NCBI GenBank assembly: GCA_022497145.1
Contig: MU385880.1
Span: 1-64,000 of the forward strand
Reading direction: 5' to 3'
Length of the DNA: 64,000 nt
From: Rostrohypoxylon terebratum
Taxonomy: Eukaryota; Ascomycota; Sordariomycetes; Xylariales; Hypoxylaceae
The translations under genes and the position numbers were made by a program. Shown piece by piece: positions 47,481-57,910 of this stretch. Numbering within the stretch: the stretch's first letter is position 1; every line of letters starts with the position of its first letter. A model generated the notes under the pieces. The model worked only from the letters and a program-made list of their open reading frames with translations. It was not told where the DNA came from and did no database searches.

Positions 47481-49402
47481 TTTTTCTGTACTTTTCTAGA
47501 AAATAATTTCGAAGTTTATGGTTGTTTTATGGGATGTCCAACTCAGGAGCTCGATGCTGAGCTACGGCAAGGGATTTGAGAACGTTGGGGGTTAGTGATA
47601 ATACAGCGAGGTAGCGAAGGAAGCCCAGTTCAGGAGCGATTTTAGCAGGAGATGGTAAGGCTGCAGGAGTCTAGGAACTCTGGTGAATCTGGCTGAAAGA
47701 ACAGCTTCATAATGAGTCTTGGACAGCGAAATCACTCGGCTTTTGTAGATTGAATCGTCTTATTAGGGACAACTAGATATAGCTCGAAGTTCTCACGATA
47801 TAGAGTAGTTCAAGAGAAGAAGAGATTGGCGCTGATGCTCCCTCCCCCCCTAAGATTGCAAATCATAGTATACATCTCAAACTCAGCTCCATACCCACCT
47901 CTGATGCTGCCGACTACCGAATCGGAATTATTATCGACCTACAGAGCGGGACGTGATTGACAGCTTAAACCTGGGACATCCTGACAGAGCTGGAGGGTCT
48001 GTATCTTAGATCTCTCCGTCAGTCTGGGTTGAGACCCTAGGCCCCGGTAGGTTTGGGCTCCGTTACTTGCAGGACGCCTCTCTGGGAAATGCAGGCACGC
48101 CTTCAACGCTCGTCATGTACCTTAAGGTAGGGCATTCGGTAGTAAGTAGTGGACCCATCAGTGGGAACTTGACTATACTGACAAGGGAGTAACGGTGCAT
48201 GCTAATGCCAGGGGAGAAAGAGCGCGTAGGGTTCATGGTGGAAGAGCCTCCTCGTAGGGCACATAGGGTTGGCTCGTGAGAGAGCTAATGGAAGTATTCA
48301 GCGGCGCCACATATTAGCACCTAAGAATCTCAAAGCAGTATAGTTCTCAGGTGGTCGAAAGCTAGGTAGTTCGACTAAACCGACTTAGTTGTAGATCAGA
48401 GGAGCCAATAGGAGCCCTCCATCGGACCTCAGCCACCGTCCCGGGCGCAGCTGAACGGGTATTTGTCCTAAAACTCGACCTTCTACAGTCGAGGGTTGGC
48501 CGAAAAAGAAGTTCACTACCTAGCTGTGTAAACGTAGGATCTACATAGATTATCCACAGTATCCTCATTAAGAATAAGAAGGAAAAGGTTGAAACAGGTA
48601 AAAATAAAAAAAATGAAAAAAATGAAAGGAAGTAAAAACAAAAGTGAATACGTAAGAGGAGAAAAAGAGAAAAAGAAAATTCATAAATCAAATCGAGTCG
48701 CTGTTCCGATTCCTCAATTGATGATCATACCCTGTCATCCCACGTTTTCGAGCTCCCGTTGGCCAATTCGGATGACCCCCAAATTCCCAGACTGCCACGA
48801 GATACTACCCTCGTTTGGATCGGGACATTTTTCATGAGATACATTAGTATCCTTGTTAATTCTGTGGCTGGCGGCTACAAAGAGCCTGGACGTTCTCAGT
48901 CCCAGCCTGGCGGTTGAGATAGATGATGAGCACGCGCCCGAGATGTCCTTAACTCTGGTTCTGGTCCTGGTCCTGGTACAATAGTTGACCTGCTTATGGT
49001 GCTGCATGCTGATACGTCACATCCGCATTTCTAAGATGTGGCTCCTGATGACAATTATTCACCGCTTTGGGGTCATATAAGCCCCCAGATCGTCCATGTC
49101 GCCACCACCTGAATGATATAATTTCCTTATAAGCGTCTTCAGCTATAGCCACTCTAGGCCGCGCTTAGACGTACGTGTGTTTTCCATTACCACAATACCA
49201 CAAGTACGGATCGGAATGATTATCAAAAGGACCCGCGTTTCATGAAGGATCTAAACTAGTGACACGCGCAGACATGGATGCGGGATGAATCCAGACTTTC
49301 CATAAAGGAAAGGCCAGGGTCCCGATGTTGCTTATAGTCAGCATTAAACGAATCAGCTATGCTGATCAAGAACCAGCCTTACGCCACAGCCGTCTCGCTT
49401 CG
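47481..49402. other. Intergenic, 1.9 kb
   Basis: No gene is recognised. An A-rich stretch with GAAAAA units lies at about 48580-48690, and a GGTCCT tandem at about 48954-48978. The right end is the 3' flank of the proteasome gene. Confidence 0.5.
48954..48978. repeat. GGTCCT tandem
   Basis: About four imperfect hexamer units (CTGGTT/CTGGTC) in a gene gap. Confidence 0.65.
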
Positions 49403-50584
49403 CTAATCTTTCTCGGCGATGGCCTGTAATCTTTCATCGATCTCTTCTTCTGACAGTGTTCTGAAGAAGGGATCTGAACCCTCCTTACCGTCCGCTCGGG
49501 GGCCTCCAACGATTCCGATCTCAATCTCGCCCTTCTTAAAATCCATGCTAAGGACCGTGCTCAACGTAGTAATGGCTAACTCCACAACGTCTTCCCATGT
49601 GCCTTCTGCATGATCCTTGTTCTTGAGCTTCTTCTCCAGGTGATTGAGCGCCTCCTGCTGTTTCGGACCGGCGGCAGTCCCCTTGTACCCCACGTAGTAG
49701 CCTGCCGGATCACACTTGTAGAGTTGTGGGCCGAATTCCGAGTCTAATGATATAAGCGTGGTTGCCACTCCGTAGGGACGCATGTACGCCTATCAGATAG
49801 AGGTCAGCTTCGTGCATGGCGAGCCTTACCATGGTTTGACGACATCTTACCTTCTGAGTGTAGACCTGACTAATGTTGGCCAGCCTCTTAGCGAGGGCAT
49901 CGCATGGCATCTCGTACCCGTAGTTGTATCGGAACTCCGCAGCCTCGCCCTGGGCGCGCTGAGCAAACGCTCGAGCGTCCGCAATAGACCCGGTCATAAC
50001 GCAGCCAACGGACGGCGAAATTTGGAAAATGTGGGAGACGGATGAAGGATCGATCAACTTGTCCTATTGATTTCACATCACCGTTAGCCTCAGCGCCGAG
50101 ATTCGACCATTTGATCTTCACCGCAACTGGGCGAAAGCTGAAATTCACGTACAGGAACCTTCTTCTGGGAAAGCACTACGGCGCAATCCTTGCCTCGGAC
50201 CCCAATTGCCATTATGTTGGCAGCAGTAATCGCCTTGAATGCATATTCTGGATGAGAAAGTCGTCGTCAGCAACCAAAGATTTCCCCCATGTCGCTTTTT
50301 GCTTTTTGCCTCCACTTCCTTTTCCTACGTTCCTACGTTCCCAGTCCCACGTCTCACAGATTATCAGGTGCTTATGGCTTCTGAAAGCGACAGCCCAGGG
50401 AATGATCTAGCGAATATCGGGTGTCATGAGAACATACCAACTTGGTAGAGTCTTCCTTGCTCGGAGAAGATGGTGATGTGTCGGTCAAAGCCTGCGCTAC
50501 CTATCACAAAGCATATGAAGTTAGATCGGAACGAGGATATCAGCTGTAAAGAAGTAAGGGAGCCTCGAACGAACCTCCCGACAT
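49403..50584 (-). CDS. scl1: 20S proteasome subunit alpha-1 (SCL1/PSMA6)
   Basis: Five exons: 50575-50584, 50438-50500, 50153-50247, 49851-50063 and 49403-49789, total 768 nt, 255 aa, the expected length. The first exon codes only MSG plus one base. The spliced start MSGGSAGFDRHITIFS, then GRLYQVEYAFKA, is the diagnostic alpha-subunit N-terminal H0 region. AEFRYNYGYEMPCDALAKRLANISQVYTQ and AYMRPYGVATTLI, with DPAGYYVGYKGTAAGPKQQEA, match the alpha-1 (yeast Scl1, human PSMA6) subtype rather than the other six. It forms part of the outer ring of the 20S core and has no catalytic Thr. The upstream region is shared with the divergent WKF-domain gene. Confidence 0.97.
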
Positions 50585-50788
50585 GGTGAAGGATTGCTAT
50601 TGATGGAACCTGATGACAGTAGGCAGTATTGTCGGTGTGTGTGTTGACGCGAAACCGATAGCGGGTATTGAAAATTTGAAAGTTTAAGTGCGGCTTTTTC
50701 TTCTCGGGAATTCTGGCAAAGGTCGGTAGTCGTTAATGGTGATCGGTGAAGTTGAAAGGAGTGAGGTTGAATTGGAAGCAACTCCGGA

Positions 50789-50816
50789 ATAAGTTCAGTA
50801 AGTTCAGCAAGTTCAG
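50789..50816. repeat. AAGTTCAG tandem
   Basis: Three direct units (AAGTTCAGT, AAGTTCAGC, AAGTTCAGC) in the divergent promoter region. Confidence 0.7.
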
Positions 50817-51413
50817 CCCTGCTATTAGCCCTAGAAGCTCTGACGCGCCAGGCTGGAGCCTTGGGGGGAAGCAACGAAGCTATGACCCTAGGCCAAGACC
50901 AGACCAGACCAGCAGGCCAGGTACAAGGTACCTCTTCCCAACTTGCCATGCAAGCTCGGACCCTATTCAAACGGATATTCTTTAGACCGGCATAAGATCA
51001 GGGAGACAGCCTCACCCATGCACTTATCAAATTCTTATCAAAGATAAGATAAACATTTTTTTGTCCACCGCAGCCAACCCGAGATCTCATATTCGTCAAT
51101 CCAATCCAATGGTATTAAACAAATTCCTAATTCCCAATTCCCCACTGAAAAGTGTGAAATGTGAAGACTTCACCAAACTTCCATTGGCGGTAATTTCTGG
51201 ATATAATACACAGACTAGTACACTTTTGTTGCCGGTCTCACATCTAGGAAGGCAAATTCTTGAGAATCAGCCACGACCTTTACCGGTATTGTAGGGCTCG
51301 AGACATACCTAGTATCAAGCCAGACAGAACATCAACAGGCACGTGGATGTTCAGTACCTGTTCTAGGTAGCATCTCGATCTGCCGTCATAGTTACCTGAT
51401 AGTGGTAGCAGTG

Positions 51414-51446
51414 ATCAGTGGCCAGTGGTCAGTGGTCAGTGGTCAC
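51414..51446. repeat. AGTGGTC tandem
   Basis: Four to five 7-bp direct units just upstream of the WKF-domain gene, probably in its 5' UTR or core promoter. Confidence 0.75.
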
Positions 51447-51521
51447 ACCTTCTAGTATCACTCGTATTCCTATCTCTCGCCCTTACCGAGTTCCTGACCT
51501 TCTATCTTTCTGTTTTCCTCA

Positions 51522-52862
51522 ATGTCTTCCATTCTTTCCACAGGGGACGCGCCAGCGCACCGAGTCCCAGCATGGAAGCGATTGGGTCTCAAGCTTAAGC
51601 CTGCATCTGAGGACCTGAGCCAGAACCAAAATCAAAACCCTACCCTACCTACAAGTACAGCCGCTGTGCCGGTGCCCAACCATCGTCGGGAAAATCCTGC
51701 CGGTTCCGTCAACACCAATGCAAAGAGAAAATCTTCTGGTGTTCCTGCAGTAGACCATTCTGCCAAAAAGGCCAAGCGAGATCTGTCCCAAAGTCAAATT
51801 TCTTCCACTCAAACGCCAAAGAAAGCCAAGTCTGTATCGTTCACCACTCAGCTTACCCAAGACAACGGATCGTCAGCAACCACCCCAGCAACACCACCGG
51901 CAAACGGCTTAAACCCCATAAACAAGCGAAAAGCCACACCTGGTGCTAAGAAAACCATTACAGCCTCCGCACCACCAATCAAGAAGCAAGCTCCCGTCAA
52001 CTTGGAACCAGCACTTGCCTACCTTCGCCAGTGGCATACATCCAGGGACACCTGGAAATTCAATAAGAATCACCAAACCAAGCTGCTGGAGCAAGTTTTT
52101 GCCGAGGAAACTACCATCCCAGCGGCTGACATCCACATCTTCTATGAATATATTCGAGGATTGAAGGGTGCTGTCAGGACAAGACTCAAGGAGCTCGCGT
52201 CTGGCATCAAGGCACGGGATATGGAGCTGGGAACGGAAGGCTTCCCTGGTTCTAGCAAGGATATGGCTGAGAAGAGGCAAAAGGAATATTCGGAGGTCAT
52301 TGCGGCCTATCTAAGCCAACAGAGAACACTAGGGAAACGGCGTTTCGAAGAAGTGGATTATGTGCTCAGGACTTCCGATATAGAGATGCAGCGTCGGGTG
52401 GTCAAACGAATGCGATGCGAGAATGTGCTAGATGAACTATCCGATACCGAGACTGAGGCATCTACAACGACTACGACCACTGGCTCGACTGAGAAGGGGA
52501 TCTCCGCTGGTGACTTTGAGCGCGCCATGAGCGACGGCGCAACAACTGAAACAGAGGGTGTGCAACGCCTTAGACTGAACGACGATACACTTCCGCAGAG
52601 AGTCAAGCGAAAGAGGAAGGTGCGAACTGCAGTAATCGAAGAAGATACTAGCTCGGAGTCCGACTCTGAATCCGAAACTGAAGGCGGATCGGATTCAGAG
52701 TCGAGCAGTGGCAATAGTAGTAGTAGCAGCTCATCTGACGATTCGGAGGACGAAGATGGTAGAGTGCAACCCCAGTTACGTGCCAATGAACCTGAGACAT
52801 CTTCGAGCAGCTCCTCTTCGTCCGAAGCTTCAGACACCGAGTCGGATTCTGACGACGATTGA
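51522..52862 (+). CDS. WKF-domain protein (C7orf50-like), probably nucleolar
   Basis: A single exon of 446 aa. The conserved N-terminal patch VPAWKRLGLKLK (about 15-26) and the WKF domain (LAYLRQWHTSRDTWKFNKNHQTKLLEQVF, core WKF at 178-180, domain about 160-290) place it in the C7orf50 family. Basic KR-rich stretches (KRK, AKKAKR) would serve for nuclear or nucleolar targeting. The C-terminal 120 residues are a Ser/Asp/Glu-rich acidic tail (SSESDSESETEGG type) like those of ribosome-biogenesis factors and likely CK2 targets. KSVSF at about 103-107 fits a PP1-docking RVxF motif. Human C7orf50 is associated with nucleoli, so a role in ribosome assembly is inferred. Antisense frames over the Ser-rich tail are composition shadows. 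Confidence 0.9.
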   Translation: MSSILSTGDAPAHRVPAWKRLGLKLKPASEDLSQNQNQNPTLPTSTAAVPVPNHRRENPAGSVNTNAKRKSSGVPAVDHSAKKAKRDLSQSQISSTQTPKKAKSVSFTTQLTQDNGSSATTPATPPANGLNPINKRKATPGAKKTITASAPPIKKQAPVNLEPALAYLRQWHTSRDTWKFNKNHQTKLLEQVFAEETTIPAADIHIFYEYIRGLKGAVRTRLKELASGIKARDMELGTEGFPGSSKDMAEKRQKEYSEVIAAYLSQQRTLGKRRFEEVDYVLRTSDIEMQRRVVKRMRCENVLDELSDTETEASTTTTTTGSTEKGISAGDFERAMSDGATTETEGVQRLRLNDDTLPQRVKRKRKVRTAVIEEDTSSESDSESETEGGSDSESSSGNSSSSSSSDDSEDEDGRVQPQLRANEPETSSSSSSSSEASDTESDSDDD

Positions 52863-53371
52863 TCAGAGTGTCCAACAGCATACAATACGTATACTCCTAA
52901 TTACTGGCGGACTTGCTAGACGCATACAGCGACGGCATATAGGATACCTCTTTTTCACGCGCTAAGATCATGTTGGGATAGAGCAAGTTGCTGAAAGTTA
53001 ATATGGACCAATTGTTACCTCTCCATAATACCCTAATTATTTCAATATCATGAAGTCCTGTCTGATTGCGACAACCTGCCCGTGAAACAAATGCGATTTA
53101 GACGATAGCCACGCGTCTAATGCAGCCAAAAAGACAAAAAGCAAGCCCTTCCATAACGCCACATGCCGTATTTCCGCATAGCCTAGACGGGGAATACCGT
53201 AGCACACCGTCCTAATCGAGATCTTCGCCGACCATCAGAATTCGTGTTTTGGCTACCTCCTGCATGACGCTTCATGGCGTTTTCTGGGGTTGCTAGTGAC
53301 GGGTTTCCCGCACCGGAGATATACACACCCATCTACCAGATCGTCGATCCATCCCTCCACATATGAGATAA
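52863..53371. other. Convergent intergenic spacer
   Basis: A gap of 509 bp between the stops of the WKF gene and the convergent claudin-like gene; it should carry both 3' UTRs. No other feature is seen. Confidence 0.5.
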
Positions 53372-54300
53372 TTAGGCGTCGATCGGATCCTCTAGATATT
53401 CGTAGTCATCCTCTGGCGGAAGTAGCCAGGCAGAGGCCGCCAAACTTGCTGCGATTAAGACAGAGACTGTCGCGCTGACGGTACACAATACCCAAGACCA
53501 ATCCAGGGACCAGCCGGGAATGTCGAATTGGGAGTCAGTATCGAACAAGTAGGCCTGATGTAAGAGGTCAGGAGTAGTTCCGGCATAAATGCGCTTTATA
53601 TGGTAACACGTACTATAATACCCATGCTAGCGAATTCGACCGCGGCGTCGGCAAGTAGGAAGCAGCCAATCAGCTTCCAGCCAGTTTCGCGCTTATACTT
53701 ACCACCAGCCATGACGACGAGGAAGGTGATTAGGGTCGCGAGCTCGACTATGGTGGCGAAGGAGATGAGGAAGCCGCTGCTTCGCCACATCGAGCAGAAG
53801 AACTGGTCGTCGCGACAGTCATCGTCGTTAGGGAATGGCCGGCATGACGGATCATCGACTGAGGAACAACTCTTGTGAAGTCCGAGGGACTTGGTAAATT
53901 TCGAGCCCGTATCGGCAGTCACTGAGTATGAGACCCAGTGGGGCGTTAGGATAGAGACTATCGTCAGGATGGTTGCTGTTGTGGAGACTAGCGTTAGTAT
54001 ACTACTATATAATACTGCAGCTCCGCACTTGGAATAACTGCATCATTCATCCAATGAGTGCAATTGAAACAAGGAACAATCCAAATCCCACATCGAATAT
54101 ACTAATTTCCCATCAAACATTTCCATCCCCTAAATCAACTTGGTACAGGAGGGTCTAATATCACGAAGCAAATAGGAGGCGTGTTGAGTGGCATCGGTTT
54201 GCTTCTGCCTGGGTGCCTTGTGGGACGATAAGGAGACAAACAATGACGTACTGCAGACAAAGACGCCGAGGGCAACGCTGTAAACTATCGGTCGCGTCAT
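53372..54300 (-). CDS. Claudin-like four-helix membrane protein
   Basis: Three exons: 54252-54300, 53614-53975 and 53372-53554, total 594 nt, 197 aa. The first exon codes MTRPIVYSVALGVFVC and opens a transmembrane helix completed by TTILTIVSILTPHW across a 276-bp intron. The W in TPHWVSY, followed by a long Cys-containing extracellular loop (SCSSVDDPSC, DDDCRDDQFFCSMW), is the claudin/PMP22-like layout. Helices 2 and 3 (GFLISFATIVELATLITFLVVMAGG; IGCFLLADAAVEFASMGII) flank a short cytosolic turn. Helix 4 lies in the last exon (WVLCTVSATVSVLIAASLAASAWLL), with an acidic tail (PPEDDYEYLEDPIDA). It probably resides in the plasma membrane. I cannot name an orthologue; SUR7-type proteins differ in motif. 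Confidence 0.8.
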
Positions 54301-55507
54301 GGCGTCTTTTTTTTAGATTCGGGAATAGGAGGAGGAAGAGAAAAGAAAATCGAGGTAAAAGAGGGTTTAATGCTTATCCTTCGATTATTTGCTCCCTTGA
54401 GAAGATAAATTGAAAAAGTGGTTTGGTCATAGACACTCAGTTGTTGAAACTGCGATCCAGAAGGGATGCGTTGGGTTTTGGAAGAACAGCGCATTTTCAT
54501 TGTGAATGGGCCATAAAATCAGTGCACATTCAATGCAGATCATGTGGCTGGCACACTTCCAGTTACGCTAATCTCCAGTCGTACGTCGTAGTGTACACCA
54601 CGTAAGGCTTAAGCTTTTTACATGGTCCGTGCTCGTTCTTCGACTGGAGAGGAGGGGTCTCCACAGTACTACCGCTAGCTTATCTTATCTTTACCAGGAT
54701 TTCAATTCCATTGGCCGACATCTTTTTCTTTTCTTTTTCGATCTTATTCCGTTAAAGATCTCCAACTGTCTCACCATCCCTTACTACTAGAACATTTCTA
54801 CCACGTACTAGGAGCACTAGGAACCGGGAGCTTCTGCAAAGAATTACGAGCACAGCACACCGCATTTTCGTTTTAGGTGATCTACACAAGGTCCCGAGTC
54901 CCTTATCTTGCTCGTGCTGCAATGGCGCAGTGGTGTTCATCGATGGAGTGCTACTATCCCACCCACTCGTCTCCTCATCCCTGATTACTGAAACTTAAGA
55001 CATCTATTAGGAGGGTTGGGAGGGTTAGGAGGTAGTCTCCAACTTATTCTCGCAAGCGCTTCAGCACGAGAGCTCGTTTTCCGTGTTTGCCGCTGACCCT
55101 GCGTCCCATTATGTTAAGGTGCAGCATCTCCGCAGATCGTTCTGCTTGTGGGTTGCGGCGTTGAAACCCTACACAAAATAGCCACGTTTTGAACTGTCAA
55201 TCTTCCAAAATTCCAACATCAAACTCCTCATAGAGATCGCGACGACTGTCTCTTGGGGTTAAATAAGCGATACACACCCTCGTCGATTTCACACTCACTC
55301 AGAACACCAATAGCGGCCTTCTAATGGAGGGCGTGGTAGCCTTGGAACCTAAAAATGCCGCTTTTTACCTAGTCCCCTCCCGGTATCAGCCATAATATAT
55401 AGTATGTTACGGACAGCTAGACCCGGCTGCCCGGGAGCTTAGAAACGGACATGCTAAAGAAACGGTAAAATCTAGCTTTACAATAGTGTTAAACTAAGTG
55501 TTTCCTC
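54301..55507. other. Intergenic, 1.2 kb
   Basis: The left end is the promoter side of the claudin-like gene; the right end is the 3' flank of the phosphoesterase gene. No gene or RNA is recognised. Confidence 0.5.
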
Positions 55508-56383
55508 TCAGTCAACGTTTCCAATCAAGAAAGCCTTTTTGGCATTGAATCCATCACAGGGAATCTGCGAAGTGCCCTTCTGGTTCGCTATAACTTGTTT
55601 CCCATGGTCATCTGTAAAATCACACTGATAATGAGTATGACCAAACCCCCAAAGAGTAACACAGGGATTCATCCAGCACTCTTCAACACTTAAGTCGGTA
55701 GCGAAACCCGACAAGACGGGACTCCCGATATGCCCTGTGCCCATAGCTCTGTCATCTTGAGTCGGGCTATGATGGGTAAATACAATTATCTGTCTTCTGG
55801 GCTCTTCCTTGGCTATTCTATGAACTTGCGCGTTAAGCCACTGGAGGTCTGACCTATGAGCCTCCACATGGTCCTCAACTGTCCAGTCTTGGATCTGTCT
55901 GAAGTCGACAAGCCGGCTCTTGACGGCTGCAAATTGCTCAAGACTAACATTTGAGAACAACGTGCAGCCTAATACGGTCAACGTATCATTCAAGTCGTAC
56001 CGCGTTTGATCGAGAAAGACGAATCTCCCAATGGTGGATCGTGCCCTCAATCGCTCCATCCGATCTGCGAAATCACGGACCCGGCGTCTTGCCAATAACC
56101 AGCTGGTTCCTATAGGTTCGTGGTTACCGAAAAGAAAGAACACGGTCCAGTATCGAGAGAGTTGTTTCTTAATAAACTCGAACAACCCCTCATCAACGAC
56201 ATTTCCAATGTCACCAAGGAGGGCCAGATAAGGAGCTGTTTGTTTGATGGCGAAGTCATATGTTTGATGTGTCTCCAGGTGTAAGTCAGACACGATTTGG
56301 AATGTGACGGGGGACATGCTGAAATGTGTTGGCATGTAAAATGAGACTTGAGAAAAGGGGCTAACTGCCCTCTCATCATTCAA
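55508..56383 (-). CDS. Calcineurin-like metallophosphoesterase
   Basis: A single exon of up to 291 aa. The functional start may be the third Met (56317, MSPVTFQIVSDLHLE, 269 aa), because the first 22 residues show no conservation I know. All metal-binding blocks of the superfamily are present in order: SDLHLE (32-37), LLGDIGN (about 55-61), GNHE (86-89), FTHHSPT (about 200) and WGFGHTHY (about 246-252). The protein is therefore likely an active dinuclear-metal phosphoesterase. The sequence resembles fungal Ser/Thr-phosphatase-like or cyclic-nucleotide-type small MPEs; the substrate is unknown. There is no signal peptide or membrane helix, so it is probably cytosolic. Confidence 0.92.
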   Translation of the reverse strand: MNDERAVSPFSQVSFYMPTHFSMSPVTFQIVSDLHLETHQTYDFAIKQTAPYLALLGDIGNVVDEGLFEFIKKQLSRYWTVFFLFGNHEPIGTSWLLARRRVRDFADRMERLRARSTIGRFVFLDQTRYDLNDTLTVLGCTLFSNVSLEQFAAVKSRLVDFRQIQDWTVEDHVEAHRSDLQWLNAQVHRIAKEEPRRQIIVFTHHSPTQDDRAMGTGHIGSPVLSGFATDLSVEECWMNPCVTLWGFGHTHYQCDFTDDHGKQVIANQKGTSQIPCDGFNAKKAFLIGNVD

Positions 56384-57910
56384 TATTTAAGACTAAGAGG
56401 TATGTGACACTTTTGACTGGGCCATTACCCAATGTCGACGAGAAAGATCAAGATTGTCATTTCCATCAAGGTGAAGAATTGAACCAGAGCAATAGTTCTG
56501 AGCCTACTACCCCCAATCCTTGTCTAAGCCACTAAGAGGCTTAAGACGTTGACATTCAAAGCCTGGTTCTTACTCATCAACGGTCTAAGCGTACCATTCG
56601 ATGAGAAGTCAAGCCATTGATGAATTCCCCTCCTCTAACCATGCCTCGATGGATTTCCGGTTTATTACGTTGAAACAATCCGTATAGGTATAAAGGAATT
56701 ATGTACCCCCGCCATTTTATGATGACTAAGTCAGAAATATATCAAGTCTGGCTAAAAGTAGCGTGGCTTAAGTCCGTGTTCGGTCTACAGAACTGCTTTT
56801 TCAACAAAGAACCACTGAGGAACTGGTATCCAGTACCCGCAACACACGCTAAGGCATCGATCAACCAATCTTGCATCTACTCTCAATGCTACCTACCTAC
56901 TATGTACCTTGCGTGGATAGGCAGATAGGTTAAGTATACCTAGCAGGTATCACAAGGGATATAGTAGTAGTAATATACTAGTATGTATTATCTAGGGACT
57001 TAGCTCTAGCGGTAAAGAGCGGATCTACAGCCACTATGGCCATAGTTCCAAGGTTTAGTTGAAGGAACCGTGGATATGCGGGTCATCTCACATGAAAAGG
57101 ATATCACTGGATTCCACATATCCATGTGTATTTCACAGTGCTTATCCGCTGCAATCGGTGTTAAGACGAACGCATTGTTTGAAACTGAAACATCTAGATA
57201 ATTACCTACCTATACTCCAGAGCTCGCGGTCCTATCCGGACGGATAGGCACCTGGCATGTAAGGGCAAGGAGCACGCAAGATCTAGTCCCTTATACGTCA
57301 ATCCTTAGGTCCTCTTAGCTGCATGAATTTCGGTCTGTACCTATCCGCATTCGGTCATGATTCATCAGATAATCAAGATAATCGGCCCTCCTCACAAGCG
57401 TCAACCCTTTGCTTAGCTTCGGCTTTCACGGTCCGTCCGGACTACGTTATCTATTCATGGATCTTTTTTTGATTTGTAAATACTAGATATGCACTCTTCA
57501 TCTATTCGAGGGTTTTACGTAGATGCTTTTGTTTCTGCCTCGATCGATAGAAGATTAACTCCACGAGTCTACCCGAGTAACTTACCTACTAATTAGACCC
57601 TGGAGGTCGTGGCGTCTGGGTTGTCCCGGAACTAAAAAAAGCCACTCGAGGTTAAAAATATATTAAACCTCCATCTAGACAAAATCTGAAGGAGATCTAA
57701 GGCACACTAACGTCTCCCCCAAACAAATTGTCAGTGTCATAACCGTCGTCATGAAAGGTTGAAATTGTTTATTGCGGAGCTGTGCTATGAGCACCCTGGG
57801 GTCTTCGAATCGAGCGAATTCGTGTTCAAACGTGAAGGGATTGCAGCCAAAATATTTGGTGAATCCTAACCTCGTTACTTTAGACGCCCATTGGCGCAGG
57901 ATACCGGTAT
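56384..57910. other. Intergenic, 1.5 kb
   Basis: No gene is recognised. Several TACCTA/ACTATGTA motifs occur (for example near 56896-56908). A tRNA-like D-arm look-alike at about 57000-57060 was considered and rejected. The right end should hold the promoter of the SIS-domain gene. Confidence 0.5.

Larger units (their letters stand above)
50585..51521. promoter_or_regulatory. Shared divergent intergenic region, SCL1/WKF gene
   Basis: A 937-bp gap between two divergent genes that should hold both promoters. Seen: an AAGTTCAG tandem (50789-50816) and an AGTGGTC tandem (51414-51446) about 75 bp before the WKF start. I found no exact proteasome-associated control element (GGTGGCAAA) by eye. Short frames here have no features. 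Confidence 0.45.

Noticed and set aside
52358..52885. 175-codon minus-strand frame over the WKF gene
   Set aside because: It is the antisense of Ser/Asp/Glu-rich codons and yields another Ser-rich reading, a known composition artefact.
57000..57075. tRNA-like segment (TAGCTCTAGCGGTAAAGAGC resembles a D-arm)
   Set aside because: No T-arm with GTTCRANNC and no closing acceptor stem could be paired, so the likeness stops at the D-arm.
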